Made by a program: the position numbers and the translations under genes
Part shown: positions 16,077 through 29,174 of the stretch, one piece after another
Layout: each line of letters begins with the position of its first letter
Position numbering within the stretch: position 1 is the first letter of the stretch
NCBI RefSeq assembly: GCF_026104355.1
Contig: NZ_CP110535.1
Span: forward strand, 2,976,001-3,040,000
Direction of reading: 5' to 3'
DNA from: Halomonas sp. BDJS001
GTDB taxonomy: Bacteria; Pseudomonadota; Gammaproteobacteria; Pseudomonadales; Halomonadaceae
DNA length: 64,000 nucleotides
The notes under the pieces: generated by a model
Told to the model about the DNA's origin: nothing
What the model saw: only the letters and a program-made list of their open reading frames with translations
Databases searched by the model: none

Positions 16077-17432
16077 ATGACCAAGGCGTTGACGATATCA
16101 GCCCTGCCCTATTCACCCGACCCATTGGGTTTATTCGCTCGCCTGCGTACCAGGCCCGGTGCAATACTGCTCGACAGTGGCCGCCCGGTCGCTACCGGCC
16201 GCTTTGATATAATCAGCAGTGACCCGCTCGCTACGCTTGAGGTTGCTCATAATGGTGAGGCGAGTATCGCGTCGGATCGGCTTAGCCCTCCGGCGCACTT
16301 GGCCAACGATGCCTTTGCCCTTCAGCAGTGGCTGCTGGATCAATTGGATATTCCGGATGAAACCAGCGAACTCCCGTTTCTGGGCGGGCTAATAGGCTAC
16401 TGGGGATACGATTTAGGCCGTAAAACCTTATCCATCCCGAGCCGTCAAGCAAGCCCGGTCACACTGCCACAAGCCCGTTTAGGACTTTACGACTGGTGTA
16501 TTACCCTGGATCACATGGCCCAACAGGCGTGGTTAATCGCCACACCGCAACGCCGTGAGCAGGTAGAGGGTTGGCTTACCCAGTCCCCAGCGCCCACTCA
16601 TGCATTCACATTAACGGATACCTTTAAGGCAGAACTTAGCCACGCCCAGTACGTGGCACGTTTTAACGCCGTTCAGCGCTATATTCGGGCGGGCGACTGC
16701 TATCAAATTAACCTGGCGCAGCGCTTTTATGCCGACTACCAGGGGGATGAGTGGCAGGCATACCTGCAACTGCGCCAAGCCACCCCAACACCCTATTCAG
16801 GCTTTATGGCCTGGGGCGACAAAGCGGTCATGTCACTTTCACCAGAACGGTTTATTCAGTGCCGCAACGGCGAGGTAGAAACTCGGCCGATTAAAGGCAC
16901 CCGCCCGCGTGGCACGACGTTTGAAGAGGATCAGGCGCTGGCGGAGCAGCTATTGAGCAGCACTAAAGATCGCGCTGAAAATGTCATGATCGTCGACCTG
17001 CTGCGCAATGATTTAGGTCGCGTCTGCCAACCCGGTACCATCCGCGTACCGCAGCTGTGTCATCTTGAGAGCTACCCTAACGTGCACCATCTGGTCAGTG
17101 TCGTGCAGGGAACCCTGGCCAATGCCTATACCCCGCTGGCACTGCTTAAAGCAGCCTTCCCTGGCGGCTCAATTACCGGCGCGCCTAAAATTCGTGCGAT
17201 GCAGATCATCGATGAACTGGAACCCTGCCAACGCAGCGTGTATTGCGGCAGCCTTGGCTATGTGGATGTACGCGGCAGCATGGATACCTCTATCGCTATT
17301 CGCACGATGGTGGCCGAGGCGGGAAGAGTGCATGTATGGGGCGGTGGGGGTTTGGTGGCAGACTCCCAAGCGGAGGAAGAGTACACCGAAACGCTGGATA
17401 AAATCCGTCACCTAATTGGCGCTTTGGAATAA
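16077..17432 (+). CDS. pabB: Aminodeoxychorismate synthase component I
   Basis: PabB aminates chorismate to 4-amino-4-deoxychorismate, feeding p-aminobenzoate and folate synthesis. The protein is 451 residues, normal for PabB. The diagnostic PIKGT motif (271-275) carries the lysine (K273) that separates PabB from anthranilate synthase TrpE, which has Ala there. Other chorismate-family blocks follow: DLLRNDLGRVC, FPGGSITGAPKIRAM, and YCGSLGYVDVRGSMDTSIAIRT. The amidotransferase partner could be the TrpG/PabA protein at 35.3 kb. It stands alone between the prp regulator and cysH. Confidence 0.93.
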   Translation: MTKALTISALPYSPDPLGLFARLRTRPGAILLDSGRPVATGRFDIISSDPLATLEVAHNGEASIASDRLSPPAHLANDAFALQQWLLDQLDIPDETSELPFLGGLIGYWGYDLGRKTLSIPSRQASPVTLPQARLGLYDWCITLDHMAQQAWLIATPQRREQVEGWLTQSPAPTHAFTLTDTFKAELSHAQYVARFNAVQRYIRAGDCYQINLAQRFYADYQGDEWQAYLQLRQATPTPYSGFMAWGDKAVMSLSPERFIQCRNGEVETRPIKGTRPRGTTFEEDQALAEQLLSSTKDRAENVMIVDLLRNDLGRVCQPGTIRVPQLCHLESYPNVHHLVSVVQGTLANAYTPLALLKAAFPGGSITGAPKIRAMQIIDELEPCQRSVYCGSLGYVDVRGSMDTSIAIRTMVAEAGRVHVWGGGGLVADSQAEEEYTETLDKIRHLIGALE

Positions 17433-17563
17433 GCAACGCGAGCTCTATATCAAAAAGGAATATAAAAGCCAAACTAAACGGTATTGGGGCTCGCTGCCTC
17501 CTGTTTGGTAGCCTAGTCAGTATTATTTAACTTTCGATATTTAATTCTCGATTAGGAGGCAGC

Positions 17564-18184
17564 ATGTCCTCAGAGCTTGCAGCGATTAACAGAGATTTCG
17601 CCAATAATCCTAAAGGGTTAGTTGAATGGGCGCTGACCCAGGGTGCACGGCCTATTTGCACCACCAACTTTCGCCCCTTTGAGGCGGTGATCCTGCATAT
17701 GGTGACCCAGGTGCGCCCGGATATTCCGATTGTGTGGATGGACAGTGGCTACAACACCGAGGCGACCTATCAGTTTGCTGATGAAGTCATCAAACAGCTC
17801 AATCTTAATCTGGTGAGCTTTATACCCCAGCGAACCCGTGCCCACCGTGAGGCGTTGGAGGGCCCTATGCCTGGCATCGACGACCCGCGCCACGCGGCCT
17901 TTACTCAGGAAGTAAAAATCGAACCCTTCGAGCGGGCGCTGCGTGAAATGCAGCCCGACGTATGGTTTACCGCGCTGCGCGCTGAAGACACACCAGAGCG
18001 CGCCAAAATGCAGCCGGTTAGCCGCAACAGCGATGGCCTATTGAAAGTTGCCCCGCTGCTACAGTGGAGCGCCAAAGATATGTACCAATACCTTCAGGCG
18101 CATAACTTGCCCAACAACTTCGACTACTTCGACCCCACCAAGGTGGAAGAGAAGCGCGAATGCGGACTGCATTTACAGCACTGA
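17564..18184 (+). CDS. cysH: Phosphoadenosine phosphosulfate (PAPS) reductase
   Basis: CysH reduces activated sulfate (PAPS) to sulfite, using thioredoxin as electron donor. The protein is 206 residues. The catalytic cysteine lies in the C-terminal ECGLH motif (C200). The paired cysteines that bind the Fe-S cluster of APS reductases are absent, which favours PAPS over APS as substrate. The central motifs VWMDSGYNTEATYQFAD and WFTALRAEDTPERA fit the family. AGGAGG precedes the ATG closely. It converges with cysB, leaving 13 bases between stops. It is somewhat shorter than the about 240 residues of enterobacterial CysH. Confidence 0.92.
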   Translation: MSSELAAINRDFANNPKGLVEWALTQGARPICTTNFRPFEAVILHMVTQVRPDIPIVWMDSGYNTEATYQFADEVIKQLNLNLVSFIPQRTRAHREALEGPMPGIDDPRHAAFTQEVKIEPFERALREMQPDVWFTALRAEDTPERAKMQPVSRNSDGLLKVAPLLQWSAKDMYQYLQAHNLPNNFDYFDPTKVEEKRECGLHLQH

Positions 18185-18197
18185 TTTACACCGTGAA

Positions 18198-19595
<1,398 letters not shown>

Positions 19596-19919
19596 ATGGC
19601 TAATAATGTTGATGTCACCAACGCCAATTTTGAGCAAGAAGTCCTCAACGCTGAACAGCCTGTGCTAATGAAATTCTGGGCACCGTGGTGTGGCCCATGC
19701 AAAGTCATGGCCCCGGTCGTTGATGAAGTGGCCGCCGAACGACAGGAGAGCCTGAAAGTCGTTAGCGTTAATGTAGACGACGCTCCTGAAATTGCTGCCG
19801 AGCAAGGCGTTCGCGGTGTACCTACCGTGATGCTGTTTAAATCCGGCACTAAAGTCGCTTCACTGGTTGGCGCGCAGTCTAAATCGCAACTGACGCAGTT
19901 CATCGAACAAAACGCTTGA
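19596..19919 (+). CDS. trxA: Thioredoxin 1
   Basis: A 107-residue thioredoxin with the redox motif WCGPC (W31, C32-C35). MKFWAPWCGPCKVMAPVVDE leads into the conserved buried Asp region, and the cis-proline lies in GVRGVPTVMLF. TrxA supplies electrons to ribonucleotide reductase, methionine sulfoxide reductases and PAPS reductase. The last of these is encoded 1.4 kb away as cysH. GGAGA precedes the ATG. A strong hairpin terminator follows directly. Confidence 0.97.
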   Translation: MANNVDVTNANFEQEVLNAEQPVLMKFWAPWCGPCKVMAPVVDEVAAERQESLKVVSVNVDDAPEIAAEQGVRGVPTVMLFKSGTKVASLVGAQSKSQLTQFIEQNA

Positions 19920-19940
19920 TCAGTGCGTTTAGCACTTGTG

Positions 19941-19968
19941 AAAACCGCCGACACTGTCGGCGGTTTTT
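19941..19968. terminator. Bidirectional terminator after trxA
   Basis: AAAACCGCCGA (19941-19951) pairs with TCGGCGGTTTT (19957-19967) around a 5-base loop, ending in a T-run on the plus strand and an A-run upstream. It can terminate both trxA and the convergent permease gene. Confidence 0.9.
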
Positions 19969-19974
19969 CTTTCG

Positions 19975-21078
19975 CTAGTTTCTGCGTTTCCAGGGTGGCA
20001 AACTTGCGTCACTCGACCGGATATCTTTCACACGGCGTTTCCCAGGCCCTAACAGCCTAGCGATCCAGCGGGTTTGTGGATGGCTATCAAGGGCAATCTT
20101 CAACGTCATCGTCAGCACCACCGAAAGCAGCATCCCCGCCGCACCGAAGATCCACCCCCATACCACTAGCGATAAAAACGCCACGAAGGTGGAAAGCCCC
20201 AACGCTTGCCCCATTACCCTCGGCTCGATCAAGTTACCGAGCACAAAGTTGATCACCAGATAAGCCGAAGCCAGCAATAGCGCCTGAAAGGCACCGCCAT
20301 CCTGAGATACCAGCAGCAACAGCACCGGTGGAATGGCAGCAATGGCTGAGCCGATATTGGGTATAAAGTTAAGGGCAAACGCCAACACGCCCCATAGCAG
20401 CGGGAAATCCACGCCAACAACCACACAGGAGAGCCATACCAGAACCCCAGTGGCCAGACTGATCATGGTTTTAACAGCCAGATAACGCTTCAGTGTTAAG
20501 CTGAACTCGCTAAAGCGTTTCAAGCTGGGCGCAGGGTTTTCCAGTGCACGCGAGACTTTGTCACGCACATTGAGTGTTTCAAACAGCATGAAGATGACCA
20601 GCAGCCCAACAATGATGCTTTGCATGAACAGGTTGCCAAGCTGGCTCAGTAGCTCTGGCATCCAAGAGCCTTCATCTTCTCCTTCAAAGAGCGAGTTGAT
20701 CTGATCAGGATTAATCGCCAGCCCCCGAGAAGAGAGCGCATTAAGCAAGTTCCAATACTGCTCATAAAGCCGCGACTCTATCTCAGGCAACGCCGCTATG
20801 AAGGTACTAAAGCTATTCACCACCAGCAGGCCAATCAGCGACAAAAACCCTAGCAATACCATTAAGGTTAGAAAGGCAGACACCCGCATACTTAAGCCAC
20901 AGCGATGCAACCATTGCACTGGTGAGGTACACACTACCGCGATAAATACCGCCAGTAACAGCGGCACAAGTAGATCAGCGCCTACTTTCATACCCGCAAT
21001 AATCACCACCAAGGCGGCGAGCGCCAAAGTGGCGTTAAGTGGGATACTGCGGTAATCCTCGTCTGACAATTTCGACAT
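19975..21078 (-). CDS. AI-2E family transporter (PerM/YdiK type)
   Basis: A 367-residue inner-membrane protein with about seven or eight hydrophobic helices. Family stretches include GVLAFALNFIPNIGSAIAAIPPVLLLL and LIEPRVMGQALGLSTFVAFLSLVVWGWIFG, the latter with the family PRVMG motif. The AI-2E superfamily includes proposed autoinducer-2 exporters and Na+/H+ antiporters, so the substrate cannot be told from sequence. AAGGA lies upstream of the ATG at 21078. The C-terminal tail is basic (WIARLLGPGKRRVKD). It is a single gene facing trxA. Confidence 0.88.
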   Translation of the reverse strand: MSKLSDEDYRSIPLNATLALAALVVIIAGMKVGADLLVPLLLAVFIAVVCTSPVQWLHRCGLSMRVSAFLTLMVLLGFLSLIGLLVVNSFSTFIAALPEIESRLYEQYWNLLNALSSRGLAINPDQINSLFEGEDEGSWMPELLSQLGNLFMQSIIVGLLVIFMLFETLNVRDKVSRALENPAPSLKRFSEFSLTLKRYLAVKTMISLATGVLVWLSCVVVGVDFPLLWGVLAFALNFIPNIGSAIAAIPPVLLLLVSQDGGAFQALLLASAYLVINFVLGNLIEPRVMGQALGLSTFVAFLSLVVWGWIFGAAGMLLSVVLTMTLKIALDSHPQTRWIARLLGPGKRRVKDIRSSDASLPPWKRRN

Positions 21079-21302
21079 GATCCATCCTTAGCTTGCTGTC
21101 AATATATAATGGCTGCATACGACATATTGCACAAACCGTGCAAATAATAAGCAACTGTTTTGCGTTCACTCTTCCCTGCTGAACTTTCTCTTCTTCTAAG
21201 CTTCAAAACGACCTGTACGCTTCCAAGCAACGTCTACCCTAACGTTTTGAATTTCGGGTTTAACTCAGCGGCACACCAGCCCGCACACTAAGGAAGTCAT
21301 TT

Positions 21303-23854
<2,552 letters not shown>

Positions 23855-25102
23855 GTGCAGGAAACAGCACAGCAAGGAAAATTTGCCTGGTGGCGACGAA
23901 TTGCCCTATGGAAGAAGATTCTCGCCGGTTTGGCGTTGGGTATTTTGGCGGGTGCGCTGTTAGGCGACACCGCCAGCGTGTTTAAACCGCTGGGCGATAT
24001 TTTTATTAACGCCATTATGATGCTGATTGTGCCGCTGGTGTTCTCAACGCTGGTGGTGGGCATTACCTCCATGCGCGACCCACAGAAAATGGGTCGTATC
24101 GGCGCACGCACGATTACGCTCTACTTGATTACTACCGCCTTCGCCATAAGTATTGGCCTATTGTTATCCACCCTGCTACAGCCGGGCGTGGGCGTTGATT
24201 TAAGCTTCGACTCTGAAGTGGCCGCTAACGAAGCACCCTCGCTGGTTTCTATTCTGGTTAACTTAGTACCGCGCAACCCACTGGACGCCCTGGCCAACGG
24301 CAACATTATGCAGATCATTGTGTTTGCCATTGGTTTGGGTATTTCCCTAACGCTGATTGGCGACAAAGGCGAGCCGGTCATGAAGGTCTTCGATAGCTTT
24401 GCCGAGGCGATGTACAAGCTCACCGGCATTGTGATGGCCTTCGCCCCGTTCGGCGTCTTTGGCTTGATCGCCCATGTCTCGGGCCAGTACGGCTTAGAGA
24501 TACTGCTGCCGCTGGCCAAGCTGATTGGCGTGGCGTACCTGGCCAGCATACTTCACGTGCTAGTGATCTACTCGGGCTTGATCTCGCTGCTGGGGCGGCT
24601 AAACCCCATGCGTTATTTGCAGGGCAGCCTGGACGCTATTGTCGTAGCGTTCTCGTCGGCGTCTTCTGCGGGCACCCTGCCGGTCTCTATCCGCTGTGCG
24701 CAGAAGAACCTGGGCGTTTCCGAAGGGGTTTCCGGGTTTGTGCTGCCCGTGGGCGCCACCATCAATATGGATGGCACCGCGCTTTATCAAGGCGTGGTGG
24801 TGCTATTTATCGCCCAGATGACTGGCACGGACTTGAGCATGATGGATTACGGCATGATTGTTGCCACCGGCACGCTGGCCTCCATTGGCACAGCGGGCGT
24901 ACCGGGCGCGGGCTTGATTATGCTCTCGATTGTCATGGCCCAGGTTGGCCTGCCGCTGGAAGCCATCGCCGTGGTCGCGGGGATTGATCGTATCCTTGAT
25001 ATGGCACGCACCAGCGTCAACGTTGCCGGTGATTTGATGGTGACAACCCTGGTAGGTAAAAGCGAAGGGGAGCTCAATGAAGAGATCTACAACCGCCGCT
25101 AG
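23855..25102 (+). CDS. Dicarboxylate/amino acid:cation symporter (DAACS family)
   Basis: A 415-residue inner-membrane importer of the GltP/DctA family. It starts at a GTG (23855) with AGGAG seven bases before it. The family's serine-rich re-entrant loop (FSSASSAGTLPVSIRCAQ), the substrate- and ion-binding NMDGTALYQGV, the second hairpin TGTLASIGTAGVPGAGLIML and the transmembrane-8 motif DRILDMARTSVNVAGD (with the Asp and Arg contacting acidic substrates) are all present. It probably takes up glutamate, aspartate or C4-dicarboxylates with Na+ or H+. The exact substrate is uncertain. It is a single gene, followed by a hairpin. Confidence 0.92.
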   Translation: MQETAQQGKFAWWRRIALWKKILAGLALGILAGALLGDTASVFKPLGDIFINAIMMLIVPLVFSTLVVGITSMRDPQKMGRIGARTITLYLITTAFAISIGLLLSTLLQPGVGVDLSFDSEVAANEAPSLVSILVNLVPRNPLDALANGNIMQIIVFAIGLGISLTLIGDKGEPVMKVFDSFAEAMYKLTGIVMAFAPFGVFGLIAHVSGQYGLEILLPLAKLIGVAYLASILHVLVIYSGLISLLGRLNPMRYLQGSLDAIVVAFSSASSAGTLPVSIRCAQKNLGVSEGVSGFVLPVGATINMDGTALYQGVVVLFIAQMTGTDLSMMDYGMIVATGTLASIGTAGVPGAGLIMLSIVMAQVGLPLEAIAVVAGIDRILDMARTSVNVAGDLMVTTLVGKSEGELNEEIYNRR

Positions 25103-25134
25103 CCTGAACCTAGCCTTTGATAGCGTCTGAACGG

Positions 25135-25161
25135 GTGCCCGCTGTGATGAGCAGCGGGCAC
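25135..25161 (+). terminator. Hairpin after the symporter gene
   Basis: GTGCCCGCTG (25135-25144) pairs perfectly with CAGCGGGCAC (25152-25161), a 10-bp stem with a 7-base loop. It lies 33 bases after the stop codon. The T-tract that follows is short and interrupted, so termination strength is uncertain. Confidence 0.6.
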
Positions 25162-25261
25162 TGCGCTTTCCCTTCATAGCCTTCCCCTGCTATACAGCAG
25201 TTGTGATTCTGACGGTTTCTCGGCAACCTATTAGCATCATTTCCAGCCGAGCAACGCAGCT

Positions 25262-25852
25262 ATGCCTACCGCTTTTAATCAAACGCTCGCCGCCATCGAT
25301 GCCCTGCATGCCGAGGATCCGCGCGCCACGACCCTTGCCGATGGCACCTCCATGCCCCAGGAACTGGCCTATGCCCAGCGCATGAGCGACTGGCTAGACC
25401 GCGTTCATGACAACCCAGACGAAGTGCTGCGCTTAGCGGTACGCGCCCAGCACTTACAGCGCTGGTTAGTGCCGCGTGAAGAGTACCCCGAAGGGCGCGT
25501 AGGCTATTTAACCTGGCGGCGCGACCAGGGCAAGCGCGCGGGCGAGACGACCGCCCAGCTAATGCGCGAGGCAGGCTACAGTGACGAAGAGGCCAATCGA
25601 GTCAAAACCATTATTGGCAAGAAAGGCCTGGGCCGCGACCCCGATGTGCAGGCGCTGGAAGATTGCGCCTGTCTGGTGTTTTTAGAAAACTACTTTGCCG
25701 ACTTTTCGCGCAAGATCGAGCACGACCATATGGTACGGATCGTGCAGATGACCTGGCGAAAAATGTCACCCCGCGCCCACGAACTGGCCTTGCAACTCCC
25801 CATGTCGGACGCCTCATTAGCGCTGGTAAAAGAGGCCCTGGGTGTGGAGTAA
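25262..25852 (+). CDS. DUF4202 family protein
   Basis: A 196-residue soluble protein matching the DUF4202 family as I recall it. Features are the N-terminal AFNQTLAAIDALHAEDP, then RMSDWLDRV and RAQHLQRWLVPREEYPEGRVGYLTWRR, and a helical C-terminal part with ALEDCACLVFLENYF and KIEHDHMVRIVQMTWRKMS. The His, Asp and Glu residues spread over helices suggest a metal-binding HD-like helical fold, but no activity is established for the family. Start is the ATG at 25262. It precedes the ydiJ-type gene by 113 bases on the same strand. Confidence 0.8.
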   Translation: MPTAFNQTLAAIDALHAEDPRATTLADGTSMPQELAYAQRMSDWLDRVHDNPDEVLRLAVRAQHLQRWLVPREEYPEGRVGYLTWRRDQGKRAGETTAQLMREAGYSDEEANRVKTIIGKKGLGRDPDVQALEDCACLVFLENYFADFSRKIEHDHMVRIVQMTWRKMSPRAHELALQLPMSDASLALVKEALGVE

Positions 25853-25965
25853 GGGTGGGATAAGCTACAGAGCAATGCGCTACCGTGAGATGCAGCGGGG
25901 CAGCCGCTGCGGTAAAGTAGCGGTCTTCTTTTATTGCGCCCCCGGCACTGACGGCTTGATCAACT

Positions 25966-28900
25966 ATGATTGCATCCTTGGACACCCGTACCGCCCCGTT
26001 CGAACGCTTGGGCAATGAGTATGTACGTTTTCTACAGGCGCTTAAAACGCGCGGCTTTGAAGGCGAAATCGCTCCCGATTACGCCAACCGCACGGTGCTG
26101 GCGACGGATAACTCGATTTACCAGCGCCTGCCCCAGGCGGCGGTCTACCCCAAGCATGCCGAAGACCTGGAACGCCTAACCCGGCTGGCCGCGCAAACCA
26201 CTCACCGCAGCATTGTATTAACGCCCAGAGGCGGCGGTACCGGTACCAACGGCCAGTCGCTCACCGATGGCATCGTAGTGGATGTCTCCCGCCATATGAA
26301 CCGGATCCTTGAGATCGACGTTGAAAACCGTCGGGTGCGCGTTCAGGCCGGGGTGATCAAAGACCAGCTCAACGCCGCACTCAAACCCCACGGGCTGTTT
26401 TTCGCCCCGGAACTGTCGACGTCCAACCGCGCCACCATTGGCGGCATGATCTCTACCGATGCCAGCGGTCAGGGCAGCTGCGAATACGGCAAAACCCGCG
26501 ACCACGTACTGGAGCTCGACACCGTTCTGATTGGCGGTCAGCATCTACACAGCCGTGCCCTAACCCCGGACGAAGAGCAGGCCGAGCGCCAGCAGGAAGG
26601 CATTCTTGGCCGCGTGCATACCATCGCCGCCGAGATTATCGACCAGCAGCGTGAGCTGATAGAGACAAAATTTCCGCCGCTCAACCGCTGCTTGACCGGC
26701 TACGACTTGGCCCACCTGCGCGACGACGAGGGGCAGCTTAACCTCAACAGCCTGCTGTGCGGTTCGGAAGGCTCGCTGGGCTTTTTAAATGAAGCGGTGC
26801 TGAACGTGCTGCCGATTCCCAAGCACTCCACGTTGGTCAATGTGCGCTATACAAGCTTTATGGACGCCCTGCGGGATGCCAAAACGCTGAAAGCCGCCAG
26901 CGCCCGCCCCACCTCCATCGAAACGGTGGATGACACCGTCCTCCAGCTCGCCATGGAGGACTTTGTCTGGGACAGCGTGGCCGAATTTTTCCCGGCAACC
27001 GGAACGGCGCCGATTCGCGGCATTAACCTGATCGAGTTCAATGACGACGATGAGAGCGCCCTGGCCGCGCGGGTTGAAGCCTTCACCGGCCATCTAAGCC
27101 AAGACACTACTGTCGAACGCCTGGGCTATACCCTGGCAGAGGGACGCGGGCAGATTCAGAAAGTCTACGCTATGCGCAAACGCTCGGTGGGGTTGCTCGG
27201 CAATGTGCAAGGGGAAAAGCGCCCGATTCCATTTGTGGAAGATACCGCTGTGCCACCGGAACATCTGGCGGACTTTATTGCCGAGTTCCGCGCCGCGCTG
27301 GATGCCCGCGGGCTCTCCTATGGGATGTTTGGTCATGTGGATGCGGGGGTACTCCACGTACGCCCCGCCATCGATATGAAGGATCCAGAGCAGGAAAAAC
27401 TGATTCGAGCGGTCTCCGATGAAGTCGCTGCGCTGACCCAAAAATACGGCGGCCTACTATGGGGCGAACACGGCAAAGGTGTGCGCTCGGAGTACGCCCC
27501 CCGGTTCTTTGGCGAACTCTACCCCAGCCTACAGCGGGTCAAAGCCGCCTTTGACCCGTTTAACCAGCTTAATCCCGGCAAGATCGCCACACCCTCTGAG
27601 AGCGGCGAGGTCATCGCCAAGGATAGCGACCCCGATCTGCTGACCATTGATGGCGTGCCCATGCGCGGCCAGCTTGACCGCACCATCGACGAGCGCGCCT
27701 GGCAGGCCTACGACGCCGCGGTGTACTGTAACGGTAACGGCGCCTGCTACAACTACGACCTCGACGACCCCATGTGCCCCTCCTGGAAGGCCACCGGGGA
27801 TCGCCGCCACTCGCCCAAAGGCCGCGCCAGCCTGATCCGCGAATGGCTGCGCCTGCAGACCCAGGCGGGGATCGATGTCGTTGAGGAGTCGCGTAAGAAA
27901 AAAGCCGAAGGCGGCTGGGGCTTTATTAAGAGCTTTCCGCTGCGGGTGGCGAACACCCTAAGCCGCAAGCAGCACCACGACTACTCCCACGAAGTTTATG
28001 ACGCCATGGCGGGCTGTTTGGCGTGTAAGTCCTGCGCCGGGCAGTGCCCCATCAAGGTCAACGTGCCGCAGTTCCGCTCCCAGTTTCTTGAGGTCTACCA
28101 CGGCCGCTACCTGCGCCCAGTGCGGGACTACGTGATTGGCGGCACTGAGTTTATGCTGCCCACCCTGGCCAAGGCCGCACCACTGTATAACGCAGTCATC
28201 GGCCAGGGCTGGGTGGAAAAGCTGATGCGCAGCACCTTGGGCATGAGTGATTCCCCAGCCCTCTCCCACGCCAGCGTGAAGAAACAGCTGAAGGCCTGGG
28301 GCATCGCCGAAGCAACGCCGCTCTCACTGGCGCTGTTAACCGAACAGCAGCGCGCCAACAGCGTGATTATTGTCCAGGACGCCTTTACTACTCACTTTGA
28401 AGCCAAGCTGGTGATGGACGTAGTGGAGCTACTATCGCGTCTAAATCTACGCGTATTCGTGATGCCCTTTTCGGCGAACGGCAAACCGCTCCAGGTGCAG
28501 GGCTTCTTGGGCGCCTTCGAGAGCACCGCTGCCAAGCAGGCCGAGCGGCTACGCACCCTGGCCCGTTTTGATATTCCCCTGGTGGGCATCGACCCAGCCA
28601 TGACGCTCACCTATCGCCAGGAGTATGTCAAAGCGTTAGGCAATGAGGCGGTGCCCGAGGTGCTAATGCTGCAAGAGTGGCTGGCAACCCGTATTAACAC
28701 GCTAGCGCCCAACCAGTTCCAGCTAACCGACCCAGGCTTTAAGCTGCTCTCCCACTGCACCGAGAAGACCAACGCGCCGGGCAGCCCGAAAGCGTGGCAG
28801 CAGGTATTTGCGGCGTTTGGGTTAGAGCTAGAGTTGATGGCCACCGGCTGCTGCGGTATGTCGGGCACCTACGGCCACGAAACCCGCAACGCCGCTACAT

Positions 28901-29067
28901 CAAAAACGATCTACGCCCAGTCCTGGCAGCCCCAGGTGGAAGCCAAAGAAAACACAGGCAAGTTACTGGCGACCGGCTACTCCTGCCGCAGCCAGGTGAA
29001 GCGCTACTCTGAACAAGTTCTGCTACATCCTTTGCAGGCGCTGCTCATTGCCCTAAAGCGCAGCTAA
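25966..29067 (+). CDS. ydiJ: FAD/Fe-S dehydrogenase of the YdiJ (D-2-hydroxyacid/D-2-hydroxyglutarate) type
   Basis: A 1033-residue fusion flavoprotein. The N-terminal half is a PCMH/VAO-type FAD domain (VLTPRGGGTGTNGQSLTDGIVVD and STSNRATIGGMISTDASGQ). It is followed by an FAD-linked oxidase C domain ending LLWGEHGKGVRSEYAP and PFNQLNPGKIA. The C-terminal half has a 4Fe-4S ferredoxin-like site (CLACKSCAGQCPIKV) and a glycolate-oxidase-GlpC-like CCG domain (HCTEKTNAPGS, TGCCGMSGTYGHE). E. coli YdiJ has the same architecture and about the same length (1018), and has been linked to D-2-hydroxyglutarate oxidation. Electrons probably pass to the respiratory chain. The exact substrate here is inferred. 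Confidence 0.9.
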   Translation: MIASLDTRTAPFERLGNEYVRFLQALKTRGFEGEIAPDYANRTVLATDNSIYQRLPQAAVYPKHAEDLERLTRLAAQTTHRSIVLTPRGGGTGTNGQSLTDGIVVDVSRHMNRILEIDVENRRVRVQAGVIKDQLNAALKPHGLFFAPELSTSNRATIGGMISTDASGQGSCEYGKTRDHVLELDTVLIGGQHLHSRALTPDEEQAERQQEGILGRVHTIAAEIIDQQRELIETKFPPLNRCLTGYDLAHLRDDEGQLNLNSLLCGSEGSLGFLNEAVLNVLPIPKHSTLVNVRYTSFMDALRDAKTLKAASARPTSIETVDDTVLQLAMEDFVWDSVAEFFPATGTAPIRGINLIEFNDDDESALAARVEAFTGHLSQDTTVERLGYTLAEGRGQIQKVYAMRKRSVGLLGNVQGEKRPIPFVEDTAVPPEHLADFIAEFRAALDARGLSYGMFGHVDAGVLHVRPAIDMKDPEQEKLIRAVSDEVAALTQKYGGLLWGEHGKGVRSEYAPRFFGELYPSLQRVKAAFDPFNQLNPGKIATPSESGEVIAKDSDPDLLTIDGVPMRGQLDRTIDERAWQAYDAAVYCNGNGACYNYDLDDPMCPSWKATGDRRHSPKGRASLIREWLRLQTQAGIDVVEESRKKKAEGGWGFIKSFPLRVANTLSRKQHHDYSHEVYDAMAGCLACKSCAGQCPIKVNVPQFRSQFLEVYHGRYLRPVRDYVIGGTEFMLPTLAKAAPLYNAVIGQGWVEKLMRSTLGMSDSPALSHASVKKQLKAWGIAEATPLSLALLTEQQRANSVIIVQDAFTTHFEAKLVMDVVELLSRLNLRVFVMPFSANGKPLQVQGFLGAFESTAAKQAERLRTLARFDIPLVGIDPAMTLTYRQEYVKALGNEAVPEVLMLQEWLATRINTLAPNQFQLTDPGFKLLSHCTEKTNAPGSPKAWQQVFAAFGLELELMATGCCGMSGTYGHETRNAATSKTIYAQSWQPQVEAKENTGKLLATGYSCRSQVKRYSEQVLLHPLQALLIALKRS

Positions 29068-29068
29068 A

Positions 29069-29100
29069 GTTTGTACAAACACTAAACCTTGTATAAGGTT
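29069..29100. promoter_or_regulatory. Two palindromes upstream of the first RND efflux operon
   Basis: GTTTGTACAAAC (29069-29080) is a perfect 12-bp palindrome. AACCTT-GTAT-AAGGTT (29085-29100) is a perfect inverted repeat four bases later. They lie between ydiJ and the efflux adaptor gene and look like binding sites of a dimeric repressor (TetR- or GntR-like). No regulator gene is adjacent. Confidence 0.5.
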
Positions 29101-29174
29101 GAGGGAGCTAACGGCGTACAGCGCAAAAAGCTGTCATGCTGTTCATTGGCTGTTATTTTTCAGGAGCTGCCTTG

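Noticed and set aside
25611..26015. Minus-strand frame spanning the DUF4202-ydiJ junction
   Set aside because: It covers the ends of two good genes on the other strand, and its peptide is low-complexity Arg/Pro-rich.
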